From NCBI GenBank assembly GCA_003650445.1, contig QMQE01000147.1, positions 1 through 6,376 of the forward strand: a stretch of DNA of 6,376 nucleotides, read 5' to 3'. The notes under the pieces were generated by a model. It was not told the origin of the DNA and did no database searches. It worked only from the letters and a program-made list of their open reading frames with translations. How positions within the stretch are numbered: position 1 is the stretch's first letter; each line of letters begins with the position of its first letter. The DNA comes from Acidobacteriota bacterium (lineage in GTDB: Bacteria > Acidobacteriota > Holophagae > Thermotomaculales > Thermotomaculaceae). Position numbers and translations under genes: made by a program. Shown one piece after another: positions 1-5,078 of the stretch.

Positions 1-1700
1 AGCCCGATTTCAGCTGCCAGTTTGTGGGCATTGATAACATATACTTTCAATTTTTTGTTGATGATTGTTTCGATATCTTTTTTCGGGAAGCGCCCCAGAA
101 CCTTATCCGGTGTTTCGATGCTGTTGATCAGGACGGTACCGCCTTCCTTGATTCCCCGAAGGACGTCCAGTGTGCCGATATACTCTTTTTTGTGGATAGC
201 GACGAAATCCGGTTTTGTGATGAGGTAGGGGGACTGAATCGGTTCATCGGAGAAACGAAGGTGGCTGACTGTGATGCCGCCGGCCTTCTTCGAGTCATAC
301 ACAAAATACCCCTGGGCGTTCTTTCCGGCTACGTCACCGATTATCTTAATGGAGTTTTTGTTGGCACCGACGGTTCCGTCCGAACCGAGGCCGAAGAACT
401 TTGCCCGATACACGGAAGCCGGTTCTGCGTCGAATGAATCATCATATGGCAGAGAGCGGTGAGTGACATCGTCTTCGATGCCAAGTGTAAAATGATGAAT
501 CAGCTTTTCGGAAGGTGTGTTCATGATGTGGTCGAAGGCACCCTTCAGCATTGCCGGTGTGAACTCTTTTGAAGAAAGCCCGTAAATGCCGCCGAGAATT
601 ACCGGTTTGTCAGCTGCATTCATCAGGCCGAGTTTTATCTGCTGGTCTACAGCGGCAACAACGTCAAGGTAGAGCGGTTCGCCAATGGAGCCATGTTCTT
701 TTGTCCGATCCAGAACGACAATTTTCCGGGCTGTTTTTGGCAGTGCCTGGAAGAAACGTTCTCTGTCAAACGGCCGGTAGAGACGAACCTTGATAGTGCC
801 GGTTTTGTATCCCTGCTCATTGAGTTTGTGGACCGTTTCGTCTGCTGTGTCGCTTCCTGAACCCATGATGACCACAACCGCTTCCGCATCTTCGGCACCC
901 ACATAATCAAAGGCATGGTAACGGCGCCCGGTGAGCTTTTCAAAGCGTTCACAGTATTTGTCAAAAATTGCCGGGAATTTGTCGTAGTAGGGGTTCTGGG
1001 CTTCCCTGTTCTGGAAGAAGATATCTGGATTTTCCGCTGTCCCCCGAAGGGTGGGGGTGTCGGGGTTGATGGCTCGTTTCCGCATCCGGTGGATGTATTC
1101 CATTTCCACCATGGCCCGCATTACATCCTCCTGAAGGAGTTCGACCCGGCGGATTTCATGGCTGGTTCTGAATCCATCAAAGAAATGGAGAACCGGAACC
1201 ATTGCTTCCAGTGTTGTGGCCTGCGCGATGCATGCCATATCCTGGATTTCCAGCTGATTGGCAGATGCCATCAGGGAGAATCCTGTTTCCCGGGTAGCCA
1301 TGACATCAGAGTGGTCTCCGAAAATGCTCAGGGCATTCGTTGCCACAGTTCTTGCGGAAACATGGAAAACAGCCGGGGTCAGTTCACCGGCGATTTTGAA
1401 CATGTTGGGAATCATCAGCAGCAGGCCCTGGGAAGCTGTAAAAGTCGTGGTCAGGCAGCCGGCTGTCAATGCGCCATGAACCGCACCGGAGGCACCGCCT
1501 TCCGACTGCATCTCGTAAACCCGCGGAATCTGGCCGAAGATATTCTTCTTGTTCTGGGCAGACAGTGCGTCGGAAATCTCTCCCATGGGGGAAGACGGGG
1601 TGATGGGATAAATCGCAATGACTTCATTCATTGCGTGGGCTACTCTCGCCGCAGCAGTATTGCCGTCGATTGAAGCTTTTGTGATGGTTTTTTCAGACAT
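1..1700 (-). CDS. nifJ: Pyruvate:ferredoxin oxidoreductase (NifJ/PFOR), N-terminal 566 residues, cut by left edge
   Basis: This enzyme oxidatively decarboxylates pyruvate with CoA to acetyl-CoA and CO2, passing electrons to ferredoxin. It is a cytoplasmic core enzyme of anaerobic metabolism. The reading frame is open from the ATG at 1700 to the left edge without a stop or frameshift. Motifs seen are YPITPSSPMGE (residues 31-41), MQSEGGASGAVHG (64-76) and TASQGLLLMIPNM (88-100), which are characteristic of domain I. Thr34, Glu67 and Arg117 align by spacing with the thiamine-diphosphate/pyruvate-contacting Thr31, Glu64 and Arg114 of the Desulfovibrio africanus enzyme (recalled numbering). The GLGSDGTVGANKN motif lies near residue 435. 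Family members are about 1,170-1,200 residues, so the ferredoxin-like 4Fe-4S domain and the C-terminal TPP-binding domain lie outside the window. A GAGGAGGG ribosome site sits just upstream of the start. The gene is divergent from the lipoprotein gene. The identification is secure. The substrate could in principle be another 2-oxoacid, but the motifs are those of PFOR. Confidence 0.97.
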   Translation of the reverse strand, partial: MSEKTITKASIDGNTAAARVAHAMNEVIAIYPITPSSPMGEISDALSAQNKKNIFGQIPRVYEMQSEGGASGAVHGALTAGCLTTTFTASQGLLLMIPNMFKIAGELTPAVFHVSARTVATNALSIFGDHSDVMATRETGFSLMASANQLEIQDMACIAQATTLEAMVPVLHFFDGFRTSHEIRRVELLQEDVMRAMVEMEYIHRMRKRAINPDTPTLRGTAENPDIFFQNREAQNPYYDKFPAIFDKYCERFEKLTGRRYHAFDYVGAEDAEAVVVIMGSGSDTADETVHKLNEQGYKTGTIKVRLYRPFDRERFFQALPKTARKIVVLDRTKEHGSIGEPLYLDVVAAVDQQIKLGLMNAADKPVILGGIYGLSSKEFTPAMLKGAFDHIMNTPSEKLIHHFTLGIEDDVTHRSLPYDDSFDAEPASVYRAKFFGLGSDGTVGANKNSIKIIGDVAGKNAQGYFVYDSKKAGGITVSHLRFSDEPIQSPYLITKPDFVAIHKKEYIGTLDVLRGIKEGGTVLINSIETPDKVLGRFPKKDIETIINKKLKVYVINAHKLAAEIG

Positions 1701-1703
1701 AAT

Positions 1704-1711
1704 CCCTCCTC
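1704..1711 (-). promoter_or_regulatory. Ribosome binding site of nifJ
   Basis: On the minus strand GAGGAGGG lies three bases before the ATG at 1700 (five counted from the AGGAGG core). It is a near-perfect Shine-Dalgarno match and fixes the nifJ start. No other start with a comparable site is seen nearby. Confidence 0.8.
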
Positions 1712-1722
1712 TTTCAAAAGCG

Positions 1723-1744
1723 GTAACATTCTAACAGATGTTAC
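1723..1744. repeat. Inverted repeat in the nifJ 5' leader, possible operator
   Basis: GTAACAT (1723-1729) and ATGTTAC (1738-1744) form perfect 7-base arms around an 8-base spacer. The repeat begins about 20 bases upstream of the nifJ start, just outside its ribosome site. Its half-site spacing of about 1.5 helical turns fits a dimeric repressor or activator site. It could equally form a weak hairpin in the nifJ leader RNA. It does not match an operator consensus that I recognise with certainty. The regulatory role is an inference from position and symmetry. Confidence 0.4.
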
Positions 1745-1836
1745 GGAAAGCGTGAACCCGCTTTCTGGAAAGTTTTTATAATTATAGATAGAATCAGGCT
1801 GGCCCGGCCCCTCAGGCCATTCAAGCAGAAATACCT

Positions 1837-1864
1837 ATGACAAGAGAGCGTATTTTGATATAGT
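1837..1864 (+). promoter_or_regulatory. Candidate sigma-70-type promoter for the lipoprotein gene
   Basis: ATGACA (1837-1842) matches five of six bases of TTGACA. TATAGT (1859-1864) matches five of six of TATAAT. The spacer is 16 bases. Transcription would begin near 1871, giving a short leader of about 25 bases that includes the ribosome site. This is a pattern match only. Confidence 0.4.
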
Positions 1865-1895
1865 TTCCATGTAGAAACAAACCAGGAGGGGATTC

Positions 1896-2573
1896 ATGCG
1901 GAAACTTTTTGTGATACTGCTTCTTATCATGAGCGTTGGGGGCTGGATGGCATGTAACAACAAGGGTGCGAAACAGGATCAATCAGCGGAAAACAAGGGA
2001 AACAAGATTTCTCAGGAAGAGTTGAACAAGTCATTAACCGAACTGAATGACCTGAAGGCAAAATTCGATGCCGCTGAAACAAAGAAAGATAAAGACGATC
2101 TCATGAATCAGCTTTCCGGTAAAGTTCAGTTGCTCCTTTCAAAAGCACCGAATAACCCGGATGCCAATGCCTTGATGGATGATGTTCAAATGTACTATGC
2201 GATGGAATGGGCCAGGCAGGGAAAGTACAAAAAAGCGATCGAAATTGTTGATAACGTTCTTCAGTTTTCTCCGAACAATGAAAAGGCAAAATCGATGAAG
2301 GCCCAGTTTGAAGATTGGCAATTCTTGACCCACGATGAATTTAAGAAAATCAAGAAGCACATGTACATGGATGAGGTGATTCAACTGGTGGGGTATCCGG
2401 TTCGGAAGGAGACAAAAAAGGATAAATTCAAGCGGACAGTTCACGGCTGGTTTTATAAGGAACCCAGTATGAACAAAGCAATTGCTATCTGGTTTGACGC
2501 AAATGGCCAGATATGGGCGAAGAAGTGGCCGAAGGGCACCAAGGAAATGAAAACAGCAGAATCAGGGAAGTGA
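1896..2573 (+). CDS. Lipoprotein with TPR-like helical region and SmpA/OmlA (BamE)-like C-terminal region
   Basis: A predicted exported lipoprotein of 225 residues. Residues 1-20 form a basic start, a hydrophobic core and a terminal Cys20. The residues before the Cys (W-M-A) make a poor lipobox, so lipidation is likely but not certain. Asn at +2 would not impose the inner-membrane retention that Asp gives in enterics. Residues 21-80 are Lys/Glu/Asp/Asn-rich and probably helical or coiled-coil. Residues 85-140 look like a TPR hairpin (ARQGKYKKAIEIVDNVLQFSPNN). Residues 145-212 match the BamE pattern: 'F..IKKHMYMDEVIQLVGYP', then an aromatic 'GWFY', then a strand ending 'IWFDANGQIWAKKW'. Known BamE supports the BAM outer-membrane assembly machine. 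A role of that kind here is inference. AGGAGGGG at 1884-1891 supports the ATG start. The exb/ton cluster follows in the same direction after 165 bases. Confidence 0.82.
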   Translation: MRKLFVILLLIMSVGGWMACNNKGAKQDQSAENKGNKISQEELNKSLTELNDLKAKFDAAETKKDKDDLMNQLSGKVQLLLSKAPNNPDANALMDDVQMYYAMEWARQGKYKKAIEIVDNVLQFSPNNEKAKSMKAQFEDWQFLTHDEFKKIKKHMYMDEVIQLVGYPVRKETKKDKFKRTVHGWFYKEPSMNKAIAIWFDANGQIWAKKWPKGTKEMKTAESGK

Positions 2574-2646
2574 AATCTCTTGATTTGCCCAGTCTGCTAT
2601 GGTAGAAAGGGTGTTGCTTTGTGCAGAAATAGCATAAGGAGGTGAG

Positions 2647-2718
2647 GTGGGTTTTATTAATGAATCCTACGGGGATTCAACAACTGGAATCAAGTTCAAT
2701 TTTGAATTACGAAATTAA
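2647..2718 (+). other. Possible 23-codon mini-ORF (leader peptide?) upstream of exbB
   Basis: A GTG at 2647 opens a 23-codon frame ending at TAA 2716-2718. It lies 4 bases after an excellent AAGGAGG Shine-Dalgarno sequence. The predicted peptide begins MGFINES and ends NFELRN. It has no signal peptide or membrane segment. Its start resembles that of exbB, which begins MGVFTNS after a similar AGGAGGT site, so it may be a decayed or duplicated start region rather than a gene. The ATG at 2660 is too far from the ribosome site and lies in another frame. Evidence rests mainly on the otherwise unexplained ribosome site. Confidence 0.25.
2661..2679 (+). repeat. Short hairpin upstream of exbB
   Basis: TGAATCC (2661-2667) and GGATTCA (2673-2679) are perfect 7-base arms around the loop TACGG. 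No T-run follows, so it is not an intrinsic terminator. It lies inside the possible mini-ORF and about 60 bases before the exbB start. It could be an RNA leader structure or a protein-binding palindrome. Confidence 0.4.
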
Positions 2719-2723
2719 AGAAC

Positions 2724-2730
2724 AGGAGGT
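2724..2730 (+). promoter_or_regulatory. Ribosome binding site that decides the GTG start of exbB
   Basis: AGGAGGT ends eight bases before GTG 2739. The next in-frame ATG (2763) would be 32 bases away and would remove part of the amphipathic N terminus before the first membrane segment. GTG 2739 is therefore preferred. Confidence 0.75.
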
Positions 2731-2738
2731 ACGGTTCT

Positions 2739-3368
2739 GTGGGTGTTTTTACTAACTCGATCATGAAATACATGGATCAGGGTGGATGGATTATGTGGGT
2801 GCTGGCTGCATTTTCAATTGCAGCGTTGGTGGTAATTATTGAAAGAGGCATTACCTTCTACAAAGCCAAAATCAACACGTCTGAGCTGCTTGGCAAGTTG
2901 AGAAGTGCGTTGAAGAAGAAAAATGTCAAGGCAGCGATTGAGATTTGTGAATCCTATCGCTCGCCGATCTCTGCTATTCTGAAATCCGGCCTGCTGAAGT
3001 ACGGGCGTCCGAAAGAGGACATCGAAAAAGCAATGGAAAATGCGGCTATTCATGAGATTGCACGGATGGAAAGGGGTCTCGGGATCCTGGCATCTGTTTC
3101 CAACCTGGCACCGATGCTCGGATTCCTTGGAACCGTTGTCGGCATGATCGCGTCCTTTGACGCAATGTCCAAATTGAATGACCCTGCAAAGGTTGCTGAA
3201 GGTATTTCTACCGCGCTGATTACCACTGCTGCTGGTTTGATTGTTGCAGCGCCCGTGTTGCTTTTTTACAACTATTACACTGCAAAAATCGGTGGTTTTA
3301 TCCGGGAAATCGAATCTGCTTCGAACGTACTGGTGGAGACTTTCGGGGAAATTGAGACCATTCAGTAA
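2739..3368 (+). CDS. exbB: ExbB/TolQ/MotA-family proton-channel motor subunit
   Basis: Inner-membrane subunit of the proton-motive-force-driven motor that powers TonB. It is 209 residues long, slightly shorter than E. coli ExbB. It has the family layout: TM1 at about 17-36, a cytoplasmic loop of about 75 residues rich in Lys/Glu, TM2 at about 113-139 and TM3 at about 155-180. The signature APMLGFLGTVVGMI (124-137) contains Thr132, equivalent to E. coli ExbB Thr148. GISTALITTAAGL (155-167) contains Thr163, equivalent to Thr181. The position of E. coli Glu176 is Thr158 here. It starts with GTG behind a strong ribosome site and is followed after 15 bases by exbD1. The TolQ alternative is less likely because the neighbours include a TonB and no TolB or Pal. 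Family assignment is certain. The exb rather than tol name rests on context. Confidence 0.93.
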   Translation: MGVFTNSIMKYMDQGGWIMWVLAAFSIAALVVIIERGITFYKAKINTSELLGKLRSALKKKNVKAAIEICESYRSPISAILKSGLLKYGRPKEDIEKAMENAAIHEIARMERGLGILASVSNLAPMLGFLGTVVGMIASFDAMSKLNDPAKVAEGISTALITTAAGLIVAAPVLLFYNYYTAKIGGFIREIESASNVLVETFGEIETIQ

Positions 3369-3383
3369 GGCTGGGGAGTTATA

Positions 3384-3815
3384 ATGAAGATTGGAAAGAC
3401 TAGAGCAGTTGATGCGTACATCCCCACTGCGTCAATGGCGGATATTGCCTTCCTGCTGATTGTATTCTTTATGATTACAACGGTGTTTCAGGTGGACAAG
3501 ACCGTCTTGGTATTGCCGCGGTCCGATGTTCGGTCCGAGGTGGTGAAGGGTTCCGCATTTATTGTTGTGACCGAAGGGGGCTTTCTCAAAGTCTCCGATG
3601 GTAAAGAGGACACACATCCCATTGATCAGTCCGATGTTCTTTCCTTCGCTGTAGACCTGATGTCCAAGAACTCCGAACAGCCGATTGTGCTGAAGGTAGA
3701 CCACAATGTGAAATGGCACACAGTTGACCAGATCCTGGATCAACTGGGGCAGGCGCATGCCAAGAACCTTCAATTCCTGACCGACTTAAAGGTCAAGCAA
3801 GAGAAGTTCGAGTAG
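3384..3815 (+). CDS. exbD: ExbD/TolR-family protein, first of two
   Basis: Biopolymer-transport protein of 143 residues with one N-terminal membrane helix and a periplasmic domain. It sits in the pore of the ExbB pentamer. The short cytoplasmic tail is followed by ASMADIAFLLIVFFMITT (16-33). Asp20 is the conserved proton-carrying aspartate, equivalent to Asp25 of E. coli ExbD. The region after the membrane, from about residue 39 on, has the usual LPRSD stretch and a beta/alpha periplasmic fold ending in a charged tail. The ribosome site GGGGAG lies 5 bases before the ATG. The gene lies 15 bases after exbB and 11 bases before the second exbD, so co-transcription and co-assembly are likely. The membrane segments of the two copies are near-identical and their periplasmic domains differ strongly, which argues for an old duplication. 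Confidence 0.93.
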   Translation: MKIGKTRAVDAYIPTASMADIAFLLIVFFMITTVFQVDKTVLVLPRSDVRSEVVKGSAFIVVTEGGFLKVSDGKEDTHPIDQSDVLSFAVDLMSKNSEQPIVLKVDHNVKWHTVDQILDQLGQAHAKNLQFLTDLKVKQEKFE

Positions 3816-3826
3816 GGAGGGATGAT

Positions 3827-4294
3827 ATGAAACTGGAAAAAAAGAAATCAAACCCAGAAATTCCTACCTCGTCAATGGCTGACATTGCATTCCTGTTGAT
3901 TGTGTTTTTCATGTTGACCACTGTAATCAGTGCTACCAAGGGGATTGAACACCAGTTGCCGCAGCAGGATAAGAAAACCACGGAGAATATCGAAAAAGAA
4001 GATTCGATATATATCAAGGTGAATGCGGACAATACCTTTACCGTAGATAAGGAAGCCCCTGCATCCATTGATGGAGTGGGCATGCTGAAGGATTATCTGT
4101 ATCCGAAGCTGAGCAATAACTGGAAAAAGCCGATTATTATCTATGTCAACCCTGAAGCTAAATACGAATCCATGATTGCGGTTCTGGATGTTGTGAAGCA
4201 GCTGGAGGCCCAGTTGATAAAGGAGAAGAACATTCCAAATCTGACGATCACGATTCCGACCCAGGCAGAGGCGGAGACGTGGGGCTATCAATAA
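3827..4294 (+). CDS. exbD: ExbD/TolR-family protein, second of two
   Basis: Second ExbD paralogue, 155 residues. A Lys-rich cytoplasmic tail (residues 3-7) leads into PTSSMADIAFLLIVFFMLTT (13-32), with Asp19 as the conserved proton-carrying residue. The periplasmic part begins with HQLPQQDKK and includes IYIKVNADNTFTVD and a later PIIIYVNPEAKYE segment, both typical of ExbD beta strands. The C-terminal tail is longer than in the first copy. AGGGAGGG at 3814-3821 overlaps the stop codon of the first exbD and lies five bases before this ATG, which suggests coupled translation. Both copies keep the essential Asp, so both may function, either as a heterodimer in one motor or as alternatives. The choice cannot be made from sequence. 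Confidence 0.93.
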   Translation: MKLEKKKSNPEIPTSSMADIAFLLIVFFMLTTVISATKGIEHQLPQQDKKTTENIEKEDSIYIKVNADNTFTVDKEAPASIDGVGMLKDYLYPKLSNNWKKPIIIYVNPEAKYESMIAVLDVVKQLEAQLIKEKNIPNLTITIPTQAEAETWGYQ

Positions 4295-4296
4295 GC

Positions 4297-4303
4297 GAGG
4301 TGA
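4297..4303 (+). promoter_or_regulatory. Ribosome binding site favouring the second of two adjacent ATGs of tonB
   Basis: GAGGTGA directly abuts ATG 4304 but lies three bases (six from the GAGG core) before ATG 4307. The second ATG has the more usual spacing and is taken as the start. The difference is one residue. Confidence 0.55.
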
Positions 4304-4306
4304 ATG

Positions 4307-5029
4307 ATGGCAGAAGAACTAAGTCGTTCGGGCCTTTTTGCTGCTGATGACCATAGCCTCGCTGTAGACTTGGCATGGGAAGCGGAAGAAGACAAAAAGA
4401 CGTATAAGATTGCGCTGTTAATTGCGTTGATCTTCCATATTATTTTGATATGGGTAAATATCCCGGATTTCGGAAACAAAAACTTTGTAGAAGAAAAAAA
4501 GGATGAAAAAATCATGCGGCGGGTCGTTCTGCGGCCGCCTCCTGAACAGCAGATGAAGCAGTTGCAATTAAAGAAGAAGATGCAGAAAGTACCGGTTCCG
4601 GATCCGACTCCGGATAAACCGGAGCCGATTGTACCGATTGAAACCAGTGACAACGAAGCGTTCAATCCTGACGATGATTACATTATTGGTGTGCCGGATG
4701 CACCGCCCGCACCTACCGGCCCCATTCGGGATGGTACCGTTGGCCTGGAACGCCCGGTGTATAACCTTAACCAGCTTCAGCAGAATGTTGTTTACCCTGA
4801 GCTGGGAAAGAAGGCCGGCTTGCAGGGATACGTGATTCTTGAGGTTGTACTGAAGAAAGATGGCAGAGTTGGAAATGTCCGGGTAATTGGTGGCCCTCTG
4901 CGGGCGCTTGGTTTTCCGGAAGCAGCGATTAGAGCGGTTAAGAAGATGCGGTTCACCCCCGGTAAACTTCGGGGTCAACCGGTTGATGTTATTTTAACTT
5001 TGACTGTTACCTTTAAACTGAGGCGTTAA
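4307..5029 (+). CDS. tonB: TonB-family energy-transducing protein
   Basis: A 240-residue TonB that would transmit ExbB/ExbD work to outer-membrane receptors. Residues 1-33 are an acidic cytoplasmic tail, longer than in E. coli TonB. One membrane helix spans about 34-51 with His44 in its middle, matching the conserved His20 of E. coli TonB. The Ser four residues earlier is Ala40 here. Residues 75-150 are a Pro/Lys/Gln/Asp-rich periplasmic linker, including PVPDPTPDKPEP. The TonB C-terminal domain spans about 155-240: 'VVYPELGKKAGLQGYVILEV', then a 'DGRVGNVRV' turn, then 'AIRAVKKMRFTPGKLRGQPV', ending in strands. It is the last gene before a strong terminator and lies 12 bases after exbD2. No TonB-dependent receptor is in view, so the cargo is unknown. 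Confidence 0.93.
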   Translation: MAEELSRSGLFAADDHSLAVDLAWEAEEDKKTYKIALLIALIFHIILIWVNIPDFGNKNFVEEKKDEKIMRRVVLRPPPEQQMKQLQLKKKMQKVPVPDPTPDKPEPIVPIETSDNEAFNPDDDYIIGVPDAPPAPTGPIRDGTVGLERPVYNLNQLQQNVVYPELGKKAGLQGYVILEVVLKKDGRVGNVRVIGGPLRALGFPEAAIRAVKKMRFTPGKLRGQPVDVILTLTVTFKLRR

Positions 5030-5032
5030 GAA

Positions 5033-5061
5033 CTTGCCGGCTTCGGCCGGCAAGCTTTTTT
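5033..5061 (+). terminator. Intrinsic terminator after tonB
   Basis: Perfect 9-base arms CTTGCCGGC (5033-5041) and GCCGGCAAG (5046-5054) enclose the extra-stable loop TTCG and are followed by CTTTTTT (5055-5061). It begins four bases after the tonB reading frame ends. The T-run is only on the plus strand, so it acts on the exb/ton transcript. It also shows that the frame upstream of ATG 5079 is not translated. Confidence 0.93.
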
Positions 5062-5066
5062 GCTTG

Positions 5067-5075
5067 AAGGTGGAG
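5067..5075 (+). promoter_or_regulatory. Ribosome binding site of the PATAN gene
   Basis: AAGGTGGAG lies just before ATG 5079, immediately downstream of the terminator T-run. With only 17 bases between the T-run and the start codon there is no room for a separate promoter after the terminator. The gene therefore needs read-through, or a promoter inside tonB whose transcripts also cross the hairpin. Confidence 0.6.
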
Positions 5076-5078
5076 AGA

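Larger units (their letters stand above)
1701..1895. other. Divergent intergenic region between nifJ and the lipoprotein gene
   Basis: This 195-base stretch should hold the promoters of both divergent genes. Besides the inverted repeat near nifJ and the rightward promoter candidate, it has an AT-rich block around 1773-1789 with a TATAATTATA core. That core could supply a -10 element to either strand, but I find no good -35 hexamer at the proper distance on the minus strand. A GC-rich patch with GGCC repeats lies around 1800-1820. A small inverted repeat, GTTTC/GAAAC (1863-1878), overlaps the end of the proposed rightward -10 element. No RNA gene is visible. Confidence 0.6.
2574..2738. other. 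Gap between the lipoprotein gene and exbB with leader-like elements
   Basis: No clear terminator follows the lipoprotein stop, so read-through into exbB is possible. A weak promoter candidate is TTGATT (2580-2585), 17 bases, TAGAAA (2603-2608). An AAGGAGGTGA site at 2636-2645 stands about 95 bases before exbB and belongs to no annotated gene. It is followed by a mini-ORF, a 7-bp-arm hairpin and a TTCAA/TTGAA palindrome (2695-2706). The layout resembles a leader region, but nothing here matches a riboswitch I recognise. Confidence 0.5.

Noticed and set aside
24..437. A 137-codon plus-strand open frame near the left edge
   Set aside because: It is antisense to PFOR domain III, whose conserved motifs (for example GLGSDGTVGANK) lie on the other strand. 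No ribosome site precedes it.
915..1673. A 252-codon open frame on the plus strand across nifJ
   Set aside because: It is antisense to the clearly conserved nifJ coding frame. Its predicted protein is Cys/His/Gly-rich with no recognisable family, and it lacks a ribosome site. It is a shadow frame.
2580..2608. A promoter for exbB (TTGATT-17-TAGAAA)
   Set aside because: Each hexamer matches only four of six consensus bases, so it is mentioned only as a weak possibility and not called as a feature.
2739..4294. TolQ-TolR identity for the motor proteins
   Set aside because: The families overlap, but the cluster ends with a TonB with a C-terminal TonB domain and has no tolB or pal, so exb names fit better.
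5034..5078. A 15-residue N-terminal extension of the PATAN protein from TTG 5034
   Set aside because: The extension is encoded by the terminator hairpin and T-run. ATG 5079 has its own ribosome site and the PATAN domain starts exactly there.
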